A DNA stretch of 64,000 nt. Source: an uncultured Bacilli bacterium. GTDB lineage: Bacteria > Bacillota_I > Bacilli_A > RF39 > UBA660. Of this stretch, positions 55,412 to 63,205 are shown piece by piece. The DNA lies in assembly GCA_947626095.1 (NCBI GenBank), contig CANQQV010000005.1:24572-88571 (forward strand), in the 5' to 3' direction. Both the position numbers and the translations under genes were made by a program. Each line of letters begins with the position of its first letter. The first letter of the stretch is position 1. The notes under the pieces were generated by a model. The model searched no databases. It saw only the letters and a program-made list of their open reading frames with translations, and was not told the DNA's origin.

Positions 55412-56263
55412 ATGGCTTTAATTGAATGCCCTGAATGTGGCAAAAAAATTAGTGATTCAAGTGATAAGTGTATTAATTGCGGTTATGTTCTAAATAAGAA
55501 AAGTAAATGTCCAGAATGTGGAAAGAGTGTAAGTCCGACAGATAAAGTTTGCAAAAATTGTGGTTATAAACTTAGTGAAAAAAAATCACAAAATAATATT
55601 TTTGAAAACAGATTTTTAGTAATTGGAATTTGCGTATTATTAATTTTAGTGATTGCAATACCAGTAATTATTAATAATGCAAATATGGTTGAAGTTCCTG
55701 ATGTTTTAAATGTTGATGTTGATACTGCTAAAACAATTTTAGGTTCTAATGGTATTATTGCTGATGTCTCTTATTCATATTCTGATAGTTATGAAGAAGG
55801 TATGGTTTATGATATGAGTCCATATGCGGGGACTAAGATTAATAAAAATAGTCGAGTTACAATTTATATTTCAAAAGGACCTAGTATTATTAATTCAAAG
55901 GATTCAGTTATTGAATGGCATCATATTGGAAGTAAAGAAGATAAATGGGAATTTGCTAATCCTTACATAGAAGATGGTTATTTAATGATTGATTGTTCTC
56001 CTGTTTTTGGTACTAGTTTTAAATGGAAAGATAATGGATTTGGTCGTGCTTCTATTACTGATACCTTTGATAAGACAGTTCCTATTTCTTTTACTTTCTC
56101 TGATCAAAATGTTAAGGCAGGAGTTAAACAAAGTGTTGTAATTAAAGTTCCTACACAAGATTTAGATGTGTCTAAACCAACAACATTATATTTAAGTTTA
56201 TCTGCTGAAAATAGTAAAGGTGATCCTTTAAATATTAATATTAATTTTTCTATATCATGGTAA
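55412..56263 (+). CDS. Zinc-ribbon, TM, PASTA-domain membrane protein
   Basis: The 283-residue protein starts with two zinc ribbons (CPECGKKISDSSDKCINCG and CPECGKSVSPTDKVCKNCG), then a single TM helix (about residues 68-90). An extracellular PASTA domain follows (VEVPDVLNVDVDTAKTILGSNGI...VTIYISKGP, about 92-155). The C-terminal 120 residues are a predicted beta domain. PASTA domains bind peptidoglycan or muropeptides. The cytoplasmic zinc ribbons have no kinase, so it is a PASTA protein without the usual PrkC/StkP kinase. It is the first of a small accessory block. Confidence 0.82.
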   Translation: MALIECPECGKKISDSSDKCINCGYVLNKKSKCPECGKSVSPTDKVCKNCGYKLSEKKSQNNIFENRFLVIGICVLLILVIAIPVIINNANMVEVPDVLNVDVDTAKTILGSNGIIADVSYSYSDSYEEGMVYDMSPYAGTKINKNSRVTIYISKGPSIINSKDSVIEWHHIGSKEDKWEFANPYIEDGYLMIDCSPVFGTSFKWKDNGFGRASITDTFDKTVPISFTFSDQNVKAGVKQSVVIKVPTQDLDVSKPTTLYLSLSAENSKGDPLNININFSISW

Positions 56264-56265
56264 TT

Positions 56266-56296
56266 TAAAAAACCTCTATTTAATTAGTGGTTTTTC
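56266..56296. terminator. Bidirectional terminator
   Basis: AAAAAACCTCTA pairs imperfectly with TAGTGGTTTTT, one internal mismatch, between the convergent PASTA and HTH genes. Confidence 0.6.
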
Positions 56297-56551
56297 TTTT
56301 GGTTTATTATCAATTTCAACATCATCAAATAATTGTCTTATATCTATTTCTAAAGCATCGGCAAATTTGCCTACTGTTTCAAGTAAAGGAGTTTTATCGA
56401 TACTTAAACATTCTAGATCTCTTACATATCCGTGGGTTAAACCTGTTAAGTCAGCAAGCTCTTGAAGTGTATACTTTCTCATTTTGCGATATTTACGAAT
56501 ATTTTTTCTAACTATTAATGATAATTTTTCTTTAGAATATCGGCTAGTCAA
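56276..56551 (-). CDS. XRE-family helix-turn-helix regulator
   Basis: The 91-residue protein has a Cro/C1-type HTH: LIVRKNIRKYRKMRKYTLQELADLTGLTHGYVRDLE, followed by ADALEIDIRQLF and a short basic tail. The start is a TTG at 56551 preceded by GGAAGTGAG; no closer ATG exists before the HTH. It is transcribed against its neighbours and diverges from the PH-domain gene, which it may control; that link is inferred from position only. Confidence 0.85.
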   Translation of the reverse strand: MTSRYSKEKLSLIVRKNIRKYRKMRKYTLQELADLTGLTHGYVRDLECLSIDKTPLLETVGKFADALEIDIRQLFDDVEIDNKPKEKPLIK

Positions 56552-56662
56552 AGTATCTCACTTCCTTTTTCTTAGCTATTATTTCATAAAGTTATTAAAA
56601 AATATGTCGTCTGTGTGAAGTTTTTGTGATATACTTTTGCTATGAAAGGAGTTTGTCTTTAT

Positions 56663-57088
56663 ATGGAAGAGGTTATTAAAGAAGGAAAAATTTCGCCAGT
56701 ATGTATTTGTGTTAGATTGATTGTTGATTTATTTGCTATGTGTATTATTATTGGTTTTGTATGGATAGTTAAGGATGTCATTACTTTTTGCACAACTAAA
56801 TTAGTTATTACTAATAAAAAACTTACTGGTAAAACTGGGTTGGTAAATACTAATCAACTTGATAGTCCTTTAAATAAAGTTAATGGTGTTCAAGTTGAAA
56901 AAGGTTTATTTGGTCAAATGTTTAATTATGGAACTATTAAAATAACTACTGCTTCAACTGTATTTGTTTATAAATATATTGCTAAACCTGATGAATTTAG
57001 AACAATTTTAAATAATCAAATAGAAGCATACGATGATGAACGTATAAAAAAACAAGCTAAAGAGTTAGCTTCAGCGATGAAACAATAA
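56663..57088 (+). CDS. Bacterial PH-domain (DUF304/bPH2) membrane protein
   Basis: The protein of about 141 residues has one TM segment (about residues 12-45) and then a bacterial PH domain with KLVITNKKLTGKTGLVNTNQLDSPLNKVNGVQVEKGLFGQMFNYGTI, close to the bPH2/YdbS fold. A TATACT element near 56631 puts transcription start near the ATG at 56642, so the ATG at 56663 with AAAGGAG upstream is chosen. PH-like membrane proteins of this kind often belong to stress or export systems; the role here is unknown. Confidence 0.75.
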   Translation: MEEVIKEGKISPVCICVRLIVDLFAMCIIIGFVWIVKDVITFCTTKLVITNKKLTGKTGLVNTNQLDSPLNKVNGVQVEKGLFGQMFNYGTIKITTASTVFVYKYIAKPDEFRTILNNQIEAYDDERIKKQAKELASAMKQ

Positions 57089-57118
57089 TTATAAAAATAT
57101 AATGGAGGTTTAAATTTT

Positions 57119-57637
57119 ATGAAAAAATATATATTAGGAGTATTTATTCTTGTATTATCTATTTTAGTTTTAGTTGGTTGTGAATCAGATGCAACTACGA
57201 GTGGAGAAAGTGATGGAACTGAATCTAAAACTAAAGAAATAGCTACTTATAAAATTAATGATGATATTTATGTTACTAACGATTCTGGTAAATACAGACT
57301 TAAAATTACTGGTGTAAAAGAAACTAAAGAAAGAAATGAATATTCTGATAAAGAAGCAAAAAAGGTTGTTGTCGTTTCATATGAATATGAAAATATTTCT
57401 TCTGATTCTGATTTGTATATTAGTAGTATGGATTTTAAAGCATATGATAAAGAAAATAATAGTCTAGAAACATATGAAGTAATTGATTATAAATATCCTA
57501 CTGAAATATCTCAAGGACGTAAAGCTAGTGCAGAAATGGTATTTGCTTTAAATAGTGATTCTAATTATATGGAACTTGAATATTATGATAATACGTGGAA
57601 TTCATCTGCAGATTGTAAGATAGTTCTTGAATGGTAA
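57119..57637 (+). CDS. Lipoprotein with DUF4352-like domain
   Basis: The 172-residue protein has a signal peptide ending in the lipobox LVGC, a Ser/Thr/Glu linker, then a single immunoglobulin-like domain (ATYKINDDIYVTNDSGKYRLKITGVKETK to the C-terminal ELEYYDNTW...KIVLEW) matching DUF4352. It is exported and lipid-anchored. It follows the PH-domain gene closely with GGAGG as ribosome binding site. The function is unknown. Confidence 0.8.
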   Translation: MKKYILGVFILVLSILVLVGCESDATTSGESDGTESKTKEIATYKINDDIYVTNDSGKYRLKITGVKETKERNEYSDKEAKKVVVVSYEYENISSDSDLYISSMDFKAYDKENNSLETYEVIDYKYPTEISQGRKASAEMVFALNSDSNYMELEYYDNTWNSSADCKIVLEW

Positions 57638-57657
57638 TTGTTAATTACCATTTTTTA
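57630..57657 (+). terminator. Lipoprotein gene terminator
   Basis: AATGGTAATT and AATTACCATT form a perfect 10-bp stem with a GTT loop and a T-run; the stem includes the stop codon. Confidence 0.88.
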
Positions 57658-57708
57658 ATACATAAAATTTCTTTATTAGCTAAAACTATATAGTGAATGG
57701 AGAATTTT

Positions 57709-58212
57709 ATGAAAAATGTTAACTTTGTTAAAAATATAGATAATTTAGGTAGAATAGTTATTCCAATGGATATAAGAAGAAAATTACAGATTAATACTGG
57801 GGATGTTTTAAGTATTACATGTAATGATAAAGATATAACTTTAGCTAAGTATAGTAATTTAGATAATAATTATAAAGTTATAGAAATTATAAAGAGTTTT
57901 ATAGAATTATTTAATTTTAAAGTAATATTAACTAATAAAGAGTGTGTTATATATTCTAATTTAGTTAATAATGGGACTAAGTTAGATAAGAATACAGGAT
58001 TATTAGTTAAAAATGGGACTAATATGAAGTATCAGAGTAATGAATTGGTATTTGGTGAGAATAAAGTAAAAGGGATATATAATATGTTACCTATTGTTAC
58101 TAGTGAAGGAATTGAGGGAAGTATTATTGTTTTTGGGGAGATTAAAGATAGAGCATATGAAATGTGTACATTTTTAAATAAAATTATAATGTTAGAACTT
58201 AATATTTCTTGA
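57709..58212 (+). CDS. spoVT: Stage V sporulation protein T
   Basis: SpoVT is an AbrB-family regulator that acts in the forespore. The N-terminal AbrB swapped-hairpin domain reads NIDNLGRIVIPMDIRRKLQINTGDVLSI. The C-terminal 120 residues form the GAF-like domain (GTNMKYQSNELVFGENKV; MLPIVTSEGIEGSIIVFGE). The length (about 167) matches B. subtilis SpoVT (178). ATG 57709 has GGAG 6 nt upstream. The order mfd-spoVT is as in Bacillus, although a four-gene accessory block separates them here. Confidence 0.9.
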   Translation: MKNVNFVKNIDNLGRIVIPMDIRRKLQINTGDVLSITCNDKDITLAKYSNLDNNYKVIEIIKSFIELFNFKVILTNKECVIYSNLVNNGTKLDKNTGLLVKNGTNMKYQSNELVFGENKVKGIYNMLPIVTSEGIEGSIIVFGEIKDRAYEMCTFLNKIIMLELNIS

Positions 58213-58250
58213 TAAAGGTATTATTTTGTGTTAAATTATGTTTAGATTTA

Positions 58251-58446
58251 GCAATGAAGGAAAGAGTACCTTTAAATTAGGAATAAAGAGAGGTTCTGGT
58301 TGGTGAAAAGAATCTTCTGAAATATTGGGAACATGGCTCTGGAGCTGAAACGTTAATTTCGCGTTAAGAAATAAAGTGTATGATAATTCATAAACTAAGG
58401 TGGTACCGCGGGTTTTACTCGTCCTTAGATTATGAATTTTTTTTAT
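58251..58446 (+). promoter_or_regulatory. Methionine T-box leader
   Basis: The leader contains the T-box antiterminator AAGGTGGTACCGCGGGTT (about 58397-58414) and the competing terminator, in which 58385-58400 pairs with 58423-58438 and ends in eight T residues. In stem I the specifier context GAACATGGCTC places ATG (58333-58335) as the specifier, predicting uncharged tRNA-Met as inducer. It drives dut-metG. Confidence 0.9.
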
Positions 58447-58462
58447 TTAGTAGGTGATTTTT

Positions 58463-58927
58463 ATGCGGATGTTTAAGAAGATAGCATATGAACAATTTAT
58501 AAAAGATTTTAGTGATGATAAAGAATTATATGATAATTATTTATTACCTAGAAGATCGACTATACATGCTGCGGCTTATGACTTCTTTGCTTTAAATGAT
58601 TATACTTTAAAACCTGGGGAAATAAAAAAGATTCCGACTGGAGTTAAAGTTATAATGGAACCCGATGATGTATTATTACTTCTTGATCGTAGTAGTATGG
58701 GATTTAAATATAATGTTAGATTTTGTAATCAAGTAGGGGTTATTGATGCTGATTACTATGATAATGAAGATAATAATGGTCATATGTGGATATGTATTCA
58801 AAATGAAGGTAATAAAGATTATATTATTAAAAAAGGGGATAAGATGTGTCAGGGAATGTTTGTTAAATACTTAAAAACAGATGATGACGATGATACACAG
58901 TTTATTAAAAGAAAATCAGAATATTAG
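58463..58927 (+). CDS. dut: dUTP diphosphatase, lacking motif V
   Basis: The 154-residue protein has motifs I (AAAYDFFAL near residue 33), II (LLDRSSMGFKYNVRF near 73), III (GVIDADYYDNEDNNGHMWI near 92) and IV (KKGDKMCQGMFVKY near 125). The usual glycine-rich C-terminal motif V (RGxxGFGSTG) is not present; the protein ends DTQFIKRKSEY. dUTPases of this family hydrolyse dUTP to dUMP and pyrophosphate. It is the first gene behind the Met T-box and its stop is 11 nt before metG, so it is co-regulated with it. ATG 58463 has AGGTGAT upstream. Confidence 0.8.
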   Translation: MRMFKKIAYEQFIKDFSDDKELYDNYLLPRRSTIHAAAYDFFALNDYTLKPGEIKKIPTGVKVIMEPDDVLLLLDRSSMGFKYNVRFCNQVGVIDADYYDNEDNNGHMWICIQNEGNKDYIIKKGDKMCQGMFVKYLKTDDDDDTQFIKRKSEY

Positions 58928-58938
58928 GAGGAAAGAAA

Positions 58939-60477
58939 ATGGATAAAAATAAAAAATATTATATTAGTACAGCTATTGCTTATACTTCTGGTAAACCACA
59001 TATTGGTAATACGTATGAAATAGTATTAGCTGATGCTATTGCAAGATATAAAAGATTACAAGGATATGATGTTTATCTACAAACAGGTACAGATGAACAT
59101 GGAGAAAAAATTGAGTTAAAAGCTAAAGAAGCAGGAGTTACTCCTCAACAGTATGTTGATGAAGTAGCAGCTCAAATTAAAGATATTTGGGATATTATGA
59201 ATACTAGTTATGATAGGTTTGTTAGAACGACAGATCCTCATCATGAAAAGGTAGTACAACATATCTTTAAATATATGTATGATAAAGGGGATATATATAA
59301 AGGGGAATACGAAGGACTTTATTGTGTTCCTTGTGAATCATTTTGGACTGAAAGTCAATTAGTTGATGGTAAATGTCCAGATTGTGGTAGAGAAGTACAA
59401 CCACGTAAGGAAGAAGCTTATTTCTTTAAATTATCTAAATATCAATTAGCTTTAGAAGATTATTTAAATGAACATCCTGAATTTATACAACCAATTGCCC
59501 GTCGTAATGAAATGATAAATAACTTTATTAAACCTGGATTACAAGATTTATGTGTATCTAGAACTAGTTTTAAATGGGGGATTCCTGTAGATTTTGACCC
59601 TAAACATGTTGTTTATGTATGGTTAGATGCTTTAACTAATTATATTACAAATATTGGGTTTGATTTTGATGAATCTACTAAAGAATTTGAATATAAATGG
59701 CCAGCTGATCTACATTTAATTGGTAAAGATATTATTAGATTTCATACTATTTATTGGCCTTGCTTCTTGATGAGTTTAGATTTACCATTACCAAAACAGG
59801 TATTTGGTCATCCTTGGTTAATTATGAATGATGGTAAAATGAGTAAATCAAAGGGAAATATCATATATGCTGATGATTTAGTTAATGAATTTGGCGTAGA
59901 TGCCGTTAGATATTATTTCTTACATGAAATACCATTTGCAGCGGATGGAGTATTTACTAGAGAATTATTAATTGAAAGAATTAATGGTGATTTAGTTAAC
60001 ATTTTAGGTAATTTAGTAAATCGTACGGTAAGTATGAATCATAAGTATTTTAGTGGAGTTATTCAAAAACATGATGTTAAAGAAAATATTGATATAGATT
60101 TAATTGCAGCGGTTGAAGGCTTAGGTAATAGAGTTACAGCTAAAATGAATGAATTAAAAGTAGGAGAGGCTTTACAAGAAATATTCGATGTATTACGTAG
60201 ATGTAATAAATATATTGATGATACAATGCCTTGGTCTTTAGCTAAAGAAGAAAATAAGAAAGAAAGATTAGGAACAGTATTATATAACTTATTAGAAAGT
60301 ATTAGAGTATGTGCTGTTTATTTAAATCCTTTCTTAACTGAGACTTCAGATAAGATTTTTGAACAATTAAATACAGATGTTAAAGATATGGAATCGACTA
60401 AAGAATTCGGTGGTTTAGAGGTTGGTAAGACCTTAGCTGAGCCAGTTCATTTATTTGATCGTATTGAAGTTAAATAA
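58939..60477 (+). CDS. metG: Methionyl-tRNA synthetase
   Basis: The 512-residue synthetase charges tRNA-Met, including the initiator. It has HIGNTYEIV near residue 20 (HIGH), zinc-knuckle Cys (CVPCESFW and CPDCG) and KMSKSKGNII near 300. The C-terminal tRNA-binding domain found in longer MetRS is absent. Control by the methionine T-box matches the specifier ATG. A terminator follows its stop. Confidence 0.98.
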   Translation: MDKNKKYYISTAIAYTSGKPHIGNTYEIVLADAIARYKRLQGYDVYLQTGTDEHGEKIELKAKEAGVTPQQYVDEVAAQIKDIWDIMNTSYDRFVRTTDPHHEKVVQHIFKYMYDKGDIYKGEYEGLYCVPCESFWTESQLVDGKCPDCGREVQPRKEEAYFFKLSKYQLALEDYLNEHPEFIQPIARRNEMINNFIKPGLQDLCVSRTSFKWGIPVDFDPKHVVYVWLDALTNYITNIGFDFDESTKEFEYKWPADLHLIGKDIIRFHTIYWPCFLMSLDLPLPKQVFGHPWLIMNDGKMSKSKGNIIYADDLVNEFGVDAVRYYFLHEIPFAADGVFTRELLIERINGDLVNILGNLVNRTVSMNHKYFSGVIQKHDVKENIDIDLIAAVEGLGNRVTAKMNELKVGEALQEIFDVLRRCNKYIDDTMPWSLAKEENKKERLGTVLYNLLESIRVCAVYLNPFLTETSDKIFEQLNTDVKDMESTKEFGGLEVGKTLAEPVHLFDRIEVK

Positions 60478-60502
60478 GGTGGCAGTAGCTGCCTTATTTT
60501 TA
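60472..60502 (+). terminator. metG terminator
   Basis: AATAAGGtGGCAG pairs with CTGCCTTATTTTT around TAG, with the stem overlapping the stop codon and one bulge. Confidence 0.8.
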
Positions 60503-60651
60503 TTTCCCGGGAAATATTGGGGCCTTATTTTTATTTCCTGGGTTATAAAAAGCTGGGAAATGGCCTAAATATGGGGTATTTCCTGGGAAATTAGTATTTC
60601 CTGGGTTATAAATTGTTATTACTTGGAATATAAATTAATTTCCCGGGTTAT
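60502..60651. other. Cluster of Noc-type binding sites
   Basis: Between metG and tatD are five related sites in 150 nt: ATTTCCCGGGAAAT (60502-60515), ATTTCCTGGGTTAT (60533-60546), ATTTCCTGGGAAAT (60578-60591), ATTTCCTGGGTTAT (60596-60609) and ATTTCCCGGGTTAT (60638-60651). The first is a perfect Noc consensus; the others keep the left half and vary the centre or right half. No gene is present here. Confidence 0.7.
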
Positions 60652-60704
60652 AAAATTGTTGGTGGGAAATACAAGGTTTGGTATAATTTTAATGAGGTGA
60701 TTGG

Positions 60705-61454
60705 ATGTTTACTGATACACATTGTCACGTATATAGTGAGTATTATGAAGATATTGATCAATTAGTTAAAGAGATAAAAGCTAATAAAATTAACAAAATT
60801 ATCAATAATGGTTGTGATGATAAATCAAATAAAGAAGTATTAAATTTAATAAAAAAGTATGATTTTATGTATGGAGCGATTGGTATTCATCCGGAAAGTG
60901 CTGATACTTATCAAAAAGAAGAGTTAGATTACTTAGAAAAGCATTTAAATGATGATAAAGTTGTCGCAATAGGTGAAATTGGCTTAGATTATCATTATGG
61001 TAAAGAAAATAGGGATAAACAAATAGAATTATTTGAATATCAACTTAAATTAGCTGAAAAATATAATAAACCAGTTATTATTCATAGTCGTGATGCAACT
61101 TTAGATACGATTGAAATATTAAAGAAGTATCATATAAAGGGTGTTATGCATAGTTTTAGTGGAAGTTATGAAACGGCTTGTATTTATCTTAAAATGGGCT
61201 TATTACTTGGTATAAATGGAGTGATTACGTTTAAAAACTGTAATTTAAAGGATGTAGTTAGTCGCTTATCAATAAAAGATATTGTTTTAGAGACTGATTC
61301 ACCATATTTAACACCTGTTCCATATCGTGGTAAACAAAATAATCCTGGGCATGTCTTAGATATAGCCAAATACATTGCTGAACTTAAAAATATTAGTTTA
61401 GATGAGTTAGCAACGGAAATTAATGGTAATGTAAGTAGGTGTTTTGACATTTAA
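60705..61454 (+). CDS. tatD: TatD family metal-dependent DNase
   Basis: The 249-residue TIM-barrel protein has the metal-binding FTDTHCHVY at its start, GEIGLDYHY near residue 89, the HSRDA motif near 127, HSFSGSYETA and ETDSPYLTPVPYRG near 200. TatD nucleases act in DNA repair or degradation. It is followed by the 3D-domain gene and rsmA, as in Bacillus (where rnmV also lies in this run but is absent here). Confidence 0.93.
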   Translation: MFTDTHCHVYSEYYEDIDQLVKEIKANKINKIINNGCDDKSNKEVLNLIKKYDFMYGAIGIHPESADTYQKEELDYLEKHLNDDKVVAIGEIGLDYHYGKENRDKQIELFEYQLKLAEKYNKPVIIHSRDATLDTIEILKKYHIKGVMHSFSGSYETACIYLKMGLLLGINGVITFKNCNLKDVVSRLSIKDIVLETDSPYLTPVPYRGKQNNPGHVLDIAKYIAELKNISLDELATEINGNVSRCFDI

Positions 61455-61497
61455 GATAAATGATGCTAAGATAAACGTTATCTTTTGAGGTGAAATT

Positions 61498-62085
61498 ATG
61501 AAAGTAAGATCCTGGATAAAGATGGGGTTTAGACTTAGTAAGTTTATTATACTAGTGATAGTTGTTTTATTAATGACAGCTACAATTAGTGAGAAAAAGA
61601 TATTTAGGGTAGAAAATTTTAATTTTAATAAATCATTAGGTTTGACGGCGATGGCTTTAAAAGATGAAGAAGAAAAGCCAGTGGTTAAAGAAGAAATTAA
61701 AACTGGTACTAAAGTAGATAGTACTAAATTAGTAGTTAAAGCGACTTATTCGGGTGATTTAACTGGTTATGCAGCTGATTGTCCTAAATGTAATGGGAAG
61801 TTAGCTTGTTTAAGAAATTATAATGTATATAAGAATAATGTAGTTAATTATGAAGATAAAACCTATGGTAGTGTTAGAATAGTAGCTTCATCTAAGAATT
61901 TACCTTGTGGTTCAATAATAAGATTTAATTCTAAAAGAGTTGCTCAAGAAGATACTTATGCAATTGTTTTAGATAGAGGAGTATTAGGTAATAGTATAGA
62001 TTTATTAGTACCAACTGAAGCTTATGCTAGTAAGTATATTGGACGTAGTAAAATAAGTTATGAAGTATTAAGAGTTGGTTGGTAG
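61498..62085 (+). CDS. 3D-domain cell-wall protein (YabE-like)
   Basis: The 195-residue protein has an N-terminal TM/signal (about residues 14-31), a Lys/Glu linker, and a C-terminal 3D domain of lytic-transglycosylase type with DCPKCNGKLACLRNY, PCGSIIRF and YAIVLDRGVLGNSIDLLVP, in which the conserved Asp residues lie. B. subtilis YabE at this position carries extra DUF348 and G5 domains that are missing. The enzyme probably acts on peptidoglycan outside the cell. Its end overlaps the pre-start region of rsmA. Confidence 0.82.
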   Translation: MKVRSWIKMGFRLSKFIILVIVVLLMTATISEKKIFRVENFNFNKSLGLTAMALKDEEEKPVVKEEIKTGTKVDSTKLVVKATYSGDLTGYAADCPKCNGKLACLRNYNVYKNNVVNYEDKTYGSVRIVASSKNLPCGSIIRFNSKRVAQEDTYAIVLDRGVLGNSIDLLVPTEAYASKYIGRSKISYEVLRVGW

Positions 62086-62099
62086 AGAGAAGGAATAAA

Positions 62100-62885
62100 A
62101 TGGGTGAATTTAAGCATAAACATAGTTTAGGACAGAACTTTTTAAAAGATAAGAAAGTCTTAATTAAGATAATTGATAGTGTTGATGTTCAAGAAGATGA
62201 CTTAATTATTGAAGTTGGTCCTGGTCAAGGGGCTTTAACTAAGTATTTAAAGTTATTTCATGCTAATTTAAGATGTTATGAGATAGATACGAGAGTTAAA
62301 AAGTATTTAGATAGTTTTGTTGATGAAAAAACACAGATTATATATGATGATTTTTTAAATATTGATTTAAAGAGTGAAATAAAAGATCTTAAGTATAATA
62401 ATTTATATGTTATTGCTAATTTACCTTATTATATTACGACTCCTATTATTGAGAAGATTATTAATGCGAATGTTGATGTTAAAGCAATGGTTTTAATGGT
62501 TCAAAATGAAGTAGCTGATCGCTTGGCGGCTAAACCTGGTAGTAAAGATTATGGAGCTATTTCTGTATTATTAAACTATTATTTTGATGTTAATAAATTG
62601 TTTGTTGTTAATAGAAGTTCTTTTGAACCTGTTCCTAATGTAGATAGTGCTGTAATTAAATTAGCTAAGAAAGAAGAAGTAGCTAAAGTAGATGAAAAAG
62701 AGTTATTTAACTTCGTTAGAGATGCTTTTGCGATGAAACGTAAGAACTTAAGAAATAACTTAAAGAAGTATGATTTAAAGATTATAGAAACTATTTTAAA
62801 TAAATATAATTTAACGTTACAAGATAGAGCTGAACAAGTATCTTTAGAATGTTTTATTGAGATAGTAAATAATTTAAGTAAGTAA
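62100..62885 (+). CDS. rsmA: 16S rRNA dimethyladenosine transferase
   Basis: RsmA (KsgA) dimethylates A1518 and A1519 of 16S rRNA. The 261-residue protein has HSLGQNFLKD at its start, VGPGQGALTKYL (SAM motif) and the catalytic NLPYYITTPII near residue 106. ATG 62100 follows AGAAGGA; upstream in-frame codons are rejected. A terminator begins before its stop. Confidence 0.97.
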   Translation: MGEFKHKHSLGQNFLKDKKVLIKIIDSVDVQEDDLIIEVGPGQGALTKYLKLFHANLRCYEIDTRVKKYLDSFVDEKTQIIYDDFLNIDLKSEIKDLKYNNLYVIANLPYYITTPIIEKIINANVDVKAMVLMVQNEVADRLAAKPGSKDYGAISVLLNYYFDVNKLFVVNRSSFEPVPNVDSAVIKLAKKEEVAKVDEKELFNFVRDAFAMKRKNLRNNLKKYDLKIIETILNKYNLTLQDRAEQVSLECFIEIVNNLSK

Positions 62886-62903
62886 TAAATACTTACTTTT
62901 TTT
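62876..62903 (+). terminator. rsmA terminator
   Basis: AAGTAAGTA and TACTTACTT form a 9-bp stem with a 5-nt loop, followed by seven T residues, and include the rsmA stop. Confidence 0.88.
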
Positions 62904-62926
62904 CATATCATTAATGAGGTGATGAT

Positions 62927-63205
62927 ATGGAATTTAAAATAGGAGATTATGTAACAAGAGAAAGTTATAATAATGATGTTGTTTTTATTATTACGGATAT
63001 TATTGATAATGTGGCATTATTAAAAGGTTTTAATGTACGATTAATTGCGAATGCGCCATTAGATGATTTAAATCTATGCGATGAAGATATGCGTAAAGAT
63101 GAATTTATGGAAGAATTAGTTAATGAAAGTCTTTTAGATAGATCAGAAACAGAAGATTTTTTTTATTTACCACCTAAATTATTGCAATTAGATGGCGATC
63201 CCTGA
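62927..63205 (+). CDS. yabG: YabG sporulation protease, N-terminal part (upstream of +1 shift)
   Basis: The 92-residue frame starts MEFKIGDYVTRESYNNDVVF and ends YLPPKLLQLDGDP, matching the first part of B. subtilis YabG (FQIGDMVARKSYQMDVLF ... GKVLHLDGD). It ends at TGA 63203-63205 in the context CCC TGA C. The next in-frame YabG residues (DYLEKCLSFYK) continue in the +1 frame, so the gene is split by exactly one base. GAGGTGATGAT precedes the start. YabG processes spore-coat proteins in the mother cell. Confidence 0.85.
   Translation: MEFKIGDYVTRESYNNDVVFIITDIIDNVALLKGFNVRLIANAPLDDLNLCDEDMRKDEFMEELVNESLLDRSETEDFFYLPPKLLQLDGDP

Noticed and set aside
63203-63205. TGA read as tryptophan (code 4) to explain the yabG interruption
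   Set aside because: Read-through would continue in the wrong frame, and TGA ends the ComK-like gene, ricT and yabG itself, so TGA is a stop here.
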